14,015 nt of DNA from Planctomycetaceae bacterium (GTDB lineage: Bacteria > Planctomycetota > Planctomycetia > Pirellulales > JAEUIK01): positions 1-14,015 of the forward strand of contig JAEUIK010000199.1 in the NCBI GenBank assembly GCA_016793185.1, in the 5' to 3' direction. Positions 7,857-14,015 of the stretch are shown in pieces (within the stretch, counting starts at the first letter, position 1; the number at the start of each line of letters is the position of its first letter). The notes below the pieces were generated by a model. It saw nothing but the letters and a program-made list of their open reading frames with translations, was not told where the DNA came from and made no database searches. The translations under genes and the position numbers were made by a program.

Positions 7857-8537
7857 TCACTGGTCGGCGGGGCGCAGCTGGCCTCGATCCAGCTCCAGCC
7901 GCCGCTGCAGATGGCTGGCGAGCTCGACGCTGTGTGTGACGACGACCATCATCGTCTGCTCGGCAGCCTGCAGCTCGGCCAACAGGGCCGCGACCTCGGC
8001 CGCCGTCGAGCGATCGAGATTCCCTGTCGGCTCGTCGGCCAGCAGCAGCTCAGGCTGACGAATCAACGCCCGGGCGATGGCCACGCGTTGCCGTTCGCCG
8101 CCGGAGAGTTCCGCCGGGCGGTGATCGAGGCGCGCCGCCAGCCCAACGCGGTCGAGCAGAGTACGGGCCCGGGCGACGTCGTCGGGGTGCGTCGCGCCGG
8201 AGGCGATCGTCGGGATCAGCACGTTCTCGAGCACCGAACACTGCGGCAGCAGATGATGGTCCTGAAAGACCAGGCCGATCCGCCGGTTGCGAAAGGCCGC
8301 TTGTTCGGCCTCTCCCAGCCGAAACGGATCCTCGCCCCCCAGGCGGACGCTCCCCGAGGTGGGACGATCGAGCGTGCCGATGATGTGCAGCAGCGTGCTC
8401 TTGCCCGACCCGCTGGGGCCGAGGATCGCAACGTTCTCGCCGGCCGACAGCGAGAGCGAGGCCCCGTCGAGAATCCGCAAGGGCTGCGCTCGCGTGGGAA
8501 ATTCACGGACGATCTGCTCGACGACCAGTTGCGACAT
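7857..8537 (-). CDS. ABC transporter ATP-binding protein, LolD/MacB-type
   Basis: A 226-residue nucleotide-binding subunit with every catalytic motif: Walker A GPSGSGKST (40-48), Q-loop glutamine at 92 in VFQDHHLLP, signature LSGGERQR (144-151), Walker B LLLADEP (164-170) with the D-loop GNLD, and H-loop H202. The FQ-x-H-x-LLP stretch and ADEPTGNLD are hallmarks of the LolD/YbbA/MacB/FtsE group (MacB superfamily), which energises lipoprotein sorting, efflux or envelope remodelling by mechanotransmission rather than classical import. The ATG at 8537 has only a weak, distant Shine-Dalgarno-like sequence. No permease gene adjoins it: upstream is the glycosyltransferase fusion 159 bp away, and downstream is a small four-helix protein. 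The partner is presumably elsewhere in the genome. Confidence 0.93.
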   Translation of the reverse strand: MSQLVVEQIVREFPTRAQPLRILDGASLSLSAGENVAILGPSGSGKSTLLHIIGTLDRPTSGSVRLGGEDPFRLGEAEQAAFRNRRIGLVFQDHHLLPQCSVLENVLIPTIASGATHPDDVARARTLLDRVGLAARLDHRPAELSGGERQRVAIARALIRQPELLLADEPTGNLDRSTAAEVAALLAELQAAEQTMMVVVTHSVELASHLQRRLELDRGQLRPADQ

Positions 8538-8696
8538 CGTTAGGAAGTTTCACCGCCGACGAAGCCCAGCACGACTCACGCCGAATGTACCCTCTCGGGC
8601 GCTGGGACACAAAGCGGGGGGATGGGGGATTTGACGCCACACGGACTGCGTCACGACCCCCTTTGGCAGAACATCCACAGCCGCGGGCCCGACTGG

Positions 8697-10505
8697 TTAC
8701 GCATCGCGGTCCGTTTCGGCCGTGTAGCGAGCGAGCTGCGCGGCCATGGCGGGTGGAATGGGCGTCGAGCGCGGGGGATGTTGTTCCGCGAGCCGGCAGT
8801 AGACCGCGACCGATCTCCCCGCGGCGACGGCGCGTCCCTCGTGCGTGATCGCGAACCGATAGCTGACGCTCTTTTCGCCCAGCCGTTCGATGGTCAGCGC
8901 GACGTCGAGCACGTCGTCAAAGCGGACGGCCCCGCTGAAGTCGCAGCCCACCGAGACGCGCGGCCAGCTATAGCGGCCCGAATCGTCGTGCATCAGCACG
9001 CTGAAGCCGAGTGCGCGGAGAAAGGCATGCTCGGTCTCTTCCATATAGCGGAAGAACGACGTGAAATGGGCAATGCCAGCCGCGTCGGTATCGTGCCACT
9101 CCACGCGGCAGGGATGGTGAAAAGCCTGAGGCATCGCGAATCCTTCCCGGTCCAGTGCCTCCCCCCGGAGACCGACCCAGTCGGCGGCCGCCAGCGTGGG
9201 AGACTTCGTGGTTTGCGGCCCCGCCAATCGCCGGTAGAGCGCCAGCGTCCGCTCGGCCATCAGCCGATCGTGGTACTTCTCGTGAATCGCCCGCTGTCCT
9301 TGCCTTCCGTATTGCTCCGCCCTCGCGGGATCGACCAGCAGTTCGCGCAGCGTTGCGGCCAGCGCGTCGGGGTCGTTGGGCGGACAGAGTCGCCCCCCTT
9401 GGGTATCCTCGATCAGCTCGGGAAACGCGCCGTGAGCCGGCACCACGACGGGCACGCCGTTGGCCAGGCTCTCGAGGATCGAGATCCCTTTGCTCTCGCG
9501 ATAGATGGTGGGGACGCTCATCACGTCGAGCGATTGCAGGAAGGCGATCTTGCCCGCGCGATCAACCTCGCCGACGTACTCGAAGCGATCGGCCAGCCCC
9601 GCCGCAGCCAGCTCGTCGTGGATGCGTTCCAGGTAGCTGCGATCCCCCTCGCCCAGGTAACCGGCCGCCCGCAGGCGCAGGCCCGGCAGCGCGGGATCGC
9701 CGCTCAGCCGGCGAAAGGCTTCGACCAAGAGGTGCAGCCCCTTGTCGGGGCACACCCGCGCGAAGTAGCCCAAGGTGGCCGGCACCGAGCGGTCGCGCGA
9801 AGGTCGGAGCCCATGTCCGGCCAGCTTCAGTCCGTGCGGAATGACTTCGATCCGCGCGCGGGGCACTCCCAGGTAATCGGCCATCATCTCGGCGTAGTAA
9901 GCGTTCAAGGCGACGAACGCGTCGACTTCGGCGGCCCGCTCGCGCAGCGCCGCGCGGGCTTGCGTGTAGTGCGGCTCAGCCAGCCGCTCGAGAAAGATAT
10001 CTTCGCCCGATAGCGTGCAGACCACCGGAACGCGCAGTTGCCGGCGGATTTCGCGCGCCATGCCGACGAGCATCGAGTTGGAGAGATGCACGACCTCGGG
10101 CCGCGCAGCGGAGCGCAGCCAGTGAACGAGCTTCTGCAGTTCCTTGCGCTGCCGCCCTTCCTCGCCGCGGAGCATCGAGACGGTCAGGTCGCCGAGTTGC
10201 TCGGCCTCGGTGCTCGCCCGGCCGCGCGTGGCCCAGTCGAGCAAGGCGGGCGCATCGAGCAACCGGTCCATCAGCCAGGGAGTATGGCGAAAGAGGGCCG
10301 ATTTCTGCTGCAGATAGACGTTGATCCCGCCGTAGAAGACGCGCTGCTGGCTCTGGTTCTCTTCGTCGGTCCTCAGCGGCGTGTAGGTGGGAACGAGCAG
10401 CAGGTCCTCGCCCAGCGCGCGCAGGGCCGCGGCCAGCGTGTTGTCGTGCAGGCAGCTGCCGCAGTACATGCCCGCGGCGCCGGCGGCGAGGTAAACGATC
10501 TTCAT
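8697..10505 (-). CDS. Family 4 glycosyltransferase fused to a hotdog acyl-CoA thioesterase
   Basis: A 602-residue protein from ATG 10505; an in-frame GTG at 10538 would add 11 residues, but MKIVYLAAG is the natural first strand. Residues 1 to about 429 are a GT-B glycosyltransferase: GMYCGSCLHDN near the N-terminus, VIPHGL at the interdomain region, and the nucleotide-sugar-binding EX7E as E337 and E345 in YRESKGISILESLANG. After a linker of about 28 residues, residues 458-602 form a 4HBT/YbgC-like thioesterase: VEWHDTDAAGIAHFTSFFRY, where D474 aligns with the catalytic Asp of 4-hydroxybenzoyl-CoA thioesterase, then strands such as FDDVLDVALTIERLG. The GT half probably builds a glycoconjugate and the thioesterase hydrolyses an acyl-CoA; substrates are unknown. 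No stop separates the halves, yet a strong ribosome-binding site precedes the internal Met458 codon, so the thioesterase might also be made alone. Confidence 0.85.
   Translation of the reverse strand: MKIVYLAAGAAGMYCGSCLHDNTLAAALRALGEDLLLVPTYTPLRTDEENQSQQRVFYGGINVYLQQKSALFRHTPWLMDRLLDAPALLDWATRGRASTEAEQLGDLTVSMLRGEEGRQRKELQKLVHWLRSAARPEVVHLSNSMLVGMAREIRRQLRVPVVCTLSGEDIFLERLAEPHYTQARAALRERAAEVDAFVALNAYYAEMMADYLGVPRARIEVIPHGLKLAGHGLRPSRDRSVPATLGYFARVCPDKGLHLLVEAFRRLSGDPALPGLRLRAAGYLGEGDRSYLERIHDELAAAGLADRFEYVGEVDRAGKIAFLQSLDVMSVPTIYRESKGISILESLANGVPVVVPAHGAFPELIEDTQGGRLCPPNDPDALAATLRELLVDPARAEQYGRQGQRAIHEKYHDRLMAERTLALYRRLAGPQTTKSPTLAAADWVGLRGEALDREGFAMPQAFHHPCRVEWHDTDAAGIAHFTSFFRYMEETEHAFLRALGFSVLMHDDSGRYSWPRVSVGCDFSGAVRFDDVLDVALTIERLGEKSVSYRFAITHEGRAVAAGRSVAVYCRLAEQHPPRSTPIPPAMAAQLARYTAETDRDA
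9132..9148 (-). promoter_or_regulatory. Internal Shine-Dalgarno and ATG before the thioesterase domain
   Basis: Within the fused gene the minus strand has GGGAAGGA (9148-9141), six bases, then ATG (9134-9132). That ATG is Met458, just before the thioesterase domain, and would give a 145-residue protein, the usual length of a free YbgC/4HBT enzyme. Either the site is used for internal initiation or it is the relic of a formerly separate gene. Confidence 0.5.
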
Positions 10506-10651
10506 GCAGGACGCACGGTCTGCGGGTTGCGGAGGCACGAAACCGTAGGGCTACCGGTCAAGTCTAGCCGCTGGCCGAGCGCCGGCAAACGGCGCGACCG
10601 GGGGTGGCGAGCCCGCGGCCAGCAAGCCGGCGAAAAATCCCCCGACCGGCT

Positions 10652-11197
10652 TCAACAAGGAGCGACGATTTCCAAGAGCTCGATCGCCGGCTCATGGTCG
10701 CAGAGAATGAGCGCCGTGCGGCCGTAGGTCATGCCGTCGGGGGGGAGGCCAAAGAAGTGGCAGAGCTCGACGCCTGGGTTCACGCGCCACAGCCCTCGCA
10801 GGGCGATCGCGCGGTGCACGTTATGCTGAATGAAAATCCTTCCCAGCGGGAGCGACTCGTCCTCGACCCCGGCACGGACCGCCGGATCGAGGTAGCGCCA
10901 ATGAACGCGCATGATTCCGTACTGGACGACCGTGCGGTCGCTTTGCCGCACCAGCAAGATCTTCCGCGCGTAATGCGAGTCGGTCCGATGCCGGTCGAGT
11001 ACCTGCACGTCGACCGGACAGCCGTGAAACTCCTCCACGGTCACCGTCATGTGGTGCTCGTGGTTCAAGAGCCGCTGGTAGTTGGCGGGCATCTCCGCGG
11101 CCGCAACCTGGGTAAATCGACCCAGGGAGGCCAGACTGGGATAGAACAGACGAGCGAGCTGCTCCAGATCGTGCTCGGGGGGCGAAATCGAATGCAT
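10652..11197 (-). CDS. Chorismate-lyase-like (UbiC/DUF98-fold) protein
   Basis: A 181-residue soluble protein with an ATG start at 11197. The order of motifs matches chorismate pyruvate-lyases of the UbiC/Rv2949c type as I remember them: an N-terminal helix, HHMTVTVEEFHG strands, an arginine entering the central strand (R78 in YARKILLV), a second strand IMRVHWRYLDPAVRAG, the PLG loop (117-119, SLPLGRIFI) and a late glutamate (E176 in AIELLEIV) where the lyases have their catalytic Glu. Known members release pyruvate from chorismate to give 4-hydroxybenzoate. Overall similarity is distant, so another ligand is possible. The gene stands alone, 146 bp upstream of the glycosyltransferase-thioesterase gene on the same strand, with no prenyltransferase or quinone genes around it. 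Confidence 0.55.
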   Translation of the reverse strand: MHSISPPEHDLEQLARLFYPSLASLGRFTQVAAAEMPANYQRLLNHEHHMTVTVEEFHGCPVDVQVLDRHRTDSHYARKILLVRQSDRTVVQYGIMRVHWRYLDPAVRAGVEDESLPLGRIFIQHNVHRAIALRGLWRVNPGVELCHFFGLPPDGMTYGRTALILCDHEPAIELLEIVAPC

Positions 11198-11549
11198 CGA
11201 GCCGTCTTGCCAGGAAGGAATATCGCGGCGCTCTCTCCCAACGCTCCGCGCGGCGTACCACGGCGAAGTCCGCCAAAGGGGGACGATTCGCGCCAGGAGG
11301 GCTCGGCCAGCTTAGCCCAGTTCCCGCGGCTTGGCGAGTCAATCGCCGAAAACGATCGCAAGGCGATCCGGCGCTGCACGTCAGGTCCGCCGCGCGAGAT
11401 CGGCGCGATGGTTCGCCTGCTGAACTGTTTCGCCGCGTGGAGCCGGCCCGCGCCGCTTTAGCCCCGCCGGCGGCGGCGGTATAATTCGGCCATCCCCCCT
11501 CTCGCAGGTGAGGAGGCCAACCACCACGAGCCGCCGAGGAATTTCGTTC
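11198..11549. other. Divergent intergenic region without a recognisable gene
   Basis: About 350 bp separate the chorismate-lyase-like gene (-) from the dehydrogenase gene (+). Open frames cross it on both strands but have arginine/serine-rich, low-complexity translations typical of GC-rich shadows. It should contain both promoters. The only striking element is a TATAAT at 11480-11485, listed separately. I see no direct repeats, clear operator palindrome or RNA gene. Confidence 0.45.
11457..11485 (+). promoter_or_regulatory. Candidate promoter of the sugar operon
   Basis: A perfect TATAAT (11480-11485) stands out of very GC-rich sequence 64 bases before the dehydrogenase ATG. Seventeen bases upstream is TTTAGC (11457-11462), a poor -35. 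Transcription would start near 11492 and give a leader of about 58 nt containing the GAGGA Shine-Dalgarno. Confidence 0.42.
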
Positions 11550-12677
11550 ATGCGAGGCATTGCCGCCGTCCACGGCTCGCCGCAACCTCGGTTCGTCGAC
11601 CATCCTGCCCCGCGCGACCCCGGCCCCGGCGAAGTGCTGTGCCAGACGCTGGAGCTCGGCATCTGCGGCACCGATCGCGAGATCCTCCACGCAGCCGAAC
11701 CGATCTTGCCCCAGGGGGATGACTACCTTGTGCTGGGTCATGAGTGCCTGGCCCGCGTCGAGGCGATTGGACCCGCGCCTGCCGGGAGTGAGCGAGCGCC
11801 GCTGGCCGACGGTTCGACGCGTCCTCTCGAAGTCGGCGACCTGGTGGTTCCCCTGGTGCGGCGCGCGGTGGAGCCGCGCCCCGAACGGGTCGATTTTCTC
11901 CCGTTTGGGACCTATCGCGAGCGCGGCATTGTGGCCGCCCACGGCTTCTCGGTGCCCTGGTGGCTCGACCGGCCGGAGTACCTGTTCCGCGTCCCGCGCG
12001 CACTGGCCCCCTGGGCCGTGTTGACCGAGCCGCTGGCGGTCGCCGAAAAAGGGATCAACGAGGCGCTGGTGCTGCAGCAGGCGCGGCTCGGACCCGAGAC
12101 CTGGGTGCAGCGGCCGCCGCGAACACTCGTGACGGGACCGGGGCCGATCGGGTTCGCCGGCGTGCTGGCCGCCGTCGTGCGCGGCTGGCCGACGACGCTC
12201 TACGGCCGCGACCCGGCCGACTCGTCGCGCGCTCAATTGGCGCGCGATCTGGGCGCCGCGTATCTGCCGGCGAGCGAAGCGAATTTTCAGCCCGACGATC
12301 TGCAGGCGTCCGGCTACGACCTCGTGCTCGAGTGTACCGGGAGCGAAGGGGTGCTGATCAACGCGGCCCGCGCCACGCGCGCCTCGGGCGTGATCGTCTG
12401 GCTCGGCAGCTCGCGCCGTCCCGAGCCGACCGCCAACGACCTGGCCTACATCGTCCGCGACGGGCTGCTGCGCAACCACATCCACCTGGGCTGCGTGAAC
12501 GCCGCGCCGCGCGATTTTGTCGATGCCCTGACGCATCTCGATCAATTGCGGCAGAGCATGCCGGGGCAGCTCGAGCGGCTGGTGACGGCGCGGGTCACTC
12601 CCGACGAATCGCTCTGGCACTACGAGCATCGCGAGCCGCAGGGAATCAAGGTGGTGCTGGTCTACGACGGCGTGTAA
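11550..12677 (+). CDS. Glucose 1-dehydrogenase-like zinc-dependent MDR alcohol dehydrogenase
   Basis: A 375-residue medium-chain dehydrogenase/reductase. GAGGA nine bases before ATG 11550 favours this start over an upstream GTG at 11508. Catalytic zinc ligands are recognisable as C39 (GICGTD), H64 and E65 (LGHE), with E160 (LTEPLAV) as a further candidate. The Rossmann motif is GPGPIG (196-201). The stretch TYRERGIVAAHGF and SPx..EYLFRVP-type sequence are characteristic of archaeal-type glucose dehydrogenases, which oxidise aldose to the lactone with NAD(P)+. The four cysteines that hold the structural zinc in many MDR enzymes are absent between residues 100 and 120, as I recall also for the Haloferax enzyme. 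Actual sugar specificity is not readable. It is followed 21 bp later by a beta-sandwich gene on the same strand. Confidence 0.82.
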   Translation: MRGIAAVHGSPQPRFVDHPAPRDPGPGEVLCQTLELGICGTDREILHAAEPILPQGDDYLVLGHECLARVEAIGPAPAGSERAPLADGSTRPLEVGDLVVPLVRRAVEPRPERVDFLPFGTYRERGIVAAHGFSVPWWLDRPEYLFRVPRALAPWAVLTEPLAVAEKGINEALVLQQARLGPETWVQRPPRTLVTGPGPIGFAGVLAAVVRGWPTTLYGRDPADSSRAQLARDLGAAYLPASEANFQPDDLQASGYDLVLECTGSEGVLINAARATRASGVIVWLGSSRRPEPTANDLAYIVRDGLLRNHIHLGCVNAAPRDFVDALTHLDQLRQSMPGQLERLVTARVTPDESLWHYEHREPQGIKVVLVYDGV

Positions 12678-12698
12678 CTCGGCCCGTTTACCGCGCGC

Positions 12699-13124
12699 AT
12701 GATCTATCCGCATCCAATTCGGCTGGCCGGGCCTTGGGAGTATGCTCGGCCGGGGGACGACAACGCCGAGGGGGCCTGGCTCCCGATCCGGCCGGACCGC
12801 GATTGGGAGCTCGCGTTCGGCGACGCATTCCGCGGAGCTGTTCGCCTGCGGCGGCGCTTCAATCGTCCCGCGCGGCTCGATGCCCACGAATCAGTCTGGA
12901 TCGTATTCGAGGGAAATCGACTCTCCGGCGAAGTCCGGCTCAATGGCGGTCGGCTGGGCGCGCTGAGCCCAGAGGAGCCGCTCGCCGAGTTCGAGATCTT
13001 GTCGGTCTTAGAGCCGCACAACGAGTTGCTGCTCGACCTGCGGCTTGATGGGCGGGGCGAGCGGTGGGAAACGGTACGGCTCGAAATCCGCCGCCGACTA
13101 CCCACCCCCGCGCCTGCCGAGTAG
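12699..13124 (+). CDS. Small beta-sandwich protein resembling a GH2 sugar-binding domain
   Basis: A 141-residue protein starting at ATG 12699. Its plan echoes the N-terminal jelly-roll of family 2 glycoside hydrolases: RLAGPWEYA at the start, an FRGAVRLRRRFNRP strand pair, VWIVFEGNRLSGEVRLNGGRLG (the classic F-G....V.LNG..LG segment), and a final region with LEPHNELLLDLRL. There is no signal peptide and no catalytic domain, so it would be a cytoplasmic stand-alone carbohydrate-binding-like module or a structural subunit. No function is assigned. The 21-bp gap after the dehydrogenase stop, on the same strand, suggests one transcript. The resemblance is by pattern only; another beta-sandwich family is possible. 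Confidence 0.65.
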   Translation: MIYPHPIRLAGPWEYARPGDDNAEGAWLPIRPDRDWELAFGDAFRGAVRLRRRFNRPARLDAHESVWIVFEGNRLSGEVRLNGGRLGALSPEEPLAEFEILSVLEPHNELLLDLRLDGRGERWETVRLEIRRRLPTPAPAE

Positions 13125-13178
13125 TCTGGTGAGCGCTGCCAGTGCGAACACGATTCTAGATACTTGCGAGGAGCGCGC

Positions 13179-14015
13179 GTGCGAATCCATCGTCGGTCGT
13201 GGCGAGATCTGTGGACCAGCCTGGTTCTGGTGATCGCCAGCACCCCTGCGGCGGTCGCCGGTGCGGCCGACGCGCCGCTCAATGCCCTCACGCCCGAGGA
13301 GGTTGCGGCCGGCTGGTTGCTGCTCTTCGACGGCCAGACGACGTTCGGCTGGGAGCCGGCCAGCGAGGCCAATTGGAACGTCGCCGATGGTGTCCTCTCG
13401 GTGTCGAGCGGCCAGCCGGGGCTACTCTGCACGACGTGCGACTTTGGCGACTATCAACTGCGCGTCGACTTTCGCGCGCCGGCGACGACCAACAGCGGGG
13501 TTTTTCTGCGGACGCCGCTGAAGCCCACCAATCCCGCCGGCGATTGCTACGAGCTGAACATCGCGGCGCCCGACGTGAGCCCCTTCGCCACCGGGAGCTT
13601 CGTCGGCCGCCAAAAGGCCGAAGCCGCCACGGCGATTGCGGCCGGCGAATGGCACACCTTCGACGTCACCGCCCAGGGGGGACACTTCGTCGTGAAGGTC
13701 GATGGCCGGCCTGTGCTCGACTACACCGATCCCCGGCCACTCCCGCGCGGCCGCATCGGCTTGCAGCTCAACAAAGGCCTCGTTGAGTTTCGCAACGTCA
13801 AGCTGCTGCCGCTGGGATTGCAGCCGATCTTCAATGGACGCGACCTTTCGGGCTGGAAAATCTTTCCCGGCCGCAAGAGCGAGTTCGCCGTCACGCCGGC
13901 TGGCGAGATCAGCATCAGGAACGGCAACGGTCAGCTCGAATCGGAGGGCTCGTACCAGGACTTCGTGCTCGAGCTCGAAGTAAAGACCAACGGCCGCGGA
14001 CTGAACTCGGGCGTT
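13179..14015 (+). CDS. Exported protein with tandem DUF1080 (3-keto-disaccharide hydrolase) domains, 3' truncated by window
   Basis: The open frame runs to the window edge (279 codons visible). GAGGAG (13168-13173) lies five bases before a GTG at 13179, which begins a convincing signal peptide: basic RIHRRSWRD, hydrophobic LWTSLVLVIAS, cleavage near AVAGAA. The first DUF1080 domain spans about residues 45-210: GWLLLFDG..TFGW, then FGDYQLRVDFR, TNSGVFLR, GEWHTFDVTAQGG and GLVEFRNVKLLPL. A second begins at about 217 with IFNGRDLSGWKIFPG and is cut at the edge. DUF1080 is a concanavalin-like beta-sandwich; studied members hydrolyse 3-keto-glycosides, and planctomycetes encode many exported copies. 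A CTTC pair at residues 84-87, not followed by His, could form a disulfide. It lies 54 bp after the beta-sandwich gene. Confidence 0.85.
   Translation, partial: MRIHRRSWRDLWTSLVLVIASTPAAVAGAADAPLNALTPEEVAAGWLLLFDGQTTFGWEPASEANWNVADGVLSVSSGQPGLLCTTCDFGDYQLRVDFRAPATTNSGVFLRTPLKPTNPAGDCYELNIAAPDVSPFATGSFVGRQKAEAATAIAAGEWHTFDVTAQGGHFVVKVDGRPVLDYTDPRPLPRGRIGLQLNKGLVEFRNVKLLPLGLQPIFNGRDLSGWKIFPGRKSEFAVTPAGEISIRNGNGQLESEGSYQDFVLELEVKTNGRGLNSGV

Noticed and set aside
8622..10013. A 463-codon plus-strand frame opposite the glycosyltransferase-thioesterase gene, possibly splitting the fusion
   Set aside because: Its translation lacks conserved motifs, while both domains with active-site residues are read on the minus strand.
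10624..10652. Inverted repeat AAGCCGG/CCGGCTT overlapping the stop of the chorismate-lyase-like gene
   Set aside because: The 7-bp stem has a 15-nt loop and the T-run lies inside the loop rather than after the stem, so it is not a usual intrinsic terminator.
10821..12887. A 688-codon minus-strand frame spanning the dehydrogenase gene and the intergenic region
   Set aside because: It overlaps two well-supported genes and a spacer, and its translation has no family pattern. It is a shadow of the dehydrogenase codons.
1..14015. Search for CRISPR repeats, tRNA genes, transposase genes, attachment sites and phage genes
   Set aside because: None seen by reading. The gene content is chromosomal metabolic and envelope functions with uniform high GC.

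Overview
This is a GC-rich window from an uncultured-type bacterium, most probably a planctomycete (Pirellulales-like). The assignment is inference. It rests on the mix of families: two exported PQQ-like beta-propeller proteins, an exported DUF1080 (3-keto-disaccharide hydrolase) protein, a short DUF5678-type protein, a class II cytochrome c of a type I associate with planctomycetes, and a family 4 glycosyltransferase with the GMYCGSC..DN start. There are no tRNA or rRNA genes, CRISPR arrays, insertion sequences or obvious foreign islands.

Layout. (1) 1-718: the 3' end of a beta-propeller gene on +, then a 67-codon DUF5678-like gene on - with what looks like a decayed aspartic-protease partner behind it. 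(2) 719-4552: a large single-chain HyuA-HyuB protein, very probably ATP-dependent 5-oxoprolinase, on +. It meets an exported PQQ-like propeller gene (4556-5818, -) tail to tail with only 3 bp between stops. (3) 5819-6597: a divergent spacer and a small exported cytochrome c'-like protein on +. (4) 6644-8537, all on - and closely spaced: a LolD/MacB-type ABC ATPase, a four-helix membrane protein and a phytanoyl-CoA dioxygenase-family enzyme, probably one operon. (5) 8697-11197, -: a chorismate-lyase-like protein, then a glycosyltransferase fused in frame to a hotdog acyl-CoA thioesterase. (6) 11550-14015, +: a glucose-dehydrogenase-like zinc enzyme, a small beta-sandwich protein resembling GH2 sugar-binding domains, and an exported protein with two DUF1080 domains that runs off the window. 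A TATAAT box lies just before this group, which looks like a small sugar-oxidation/processing operon.

How the genes may work together. Most of the window is ordinary metabolic and envelope housekeeping, and I see no convincing undescribed defence or mobile system. The points most worth a second look are the glycosyltransferase-thioesterase fusion with a strong ribosome-binding site just before its second domain, the putative sugar operon at the right edge, the permease-less ABC ATPase, the chorismate-lyase-like protein outside any quinone cluster, and the eroded protease partner at the left.
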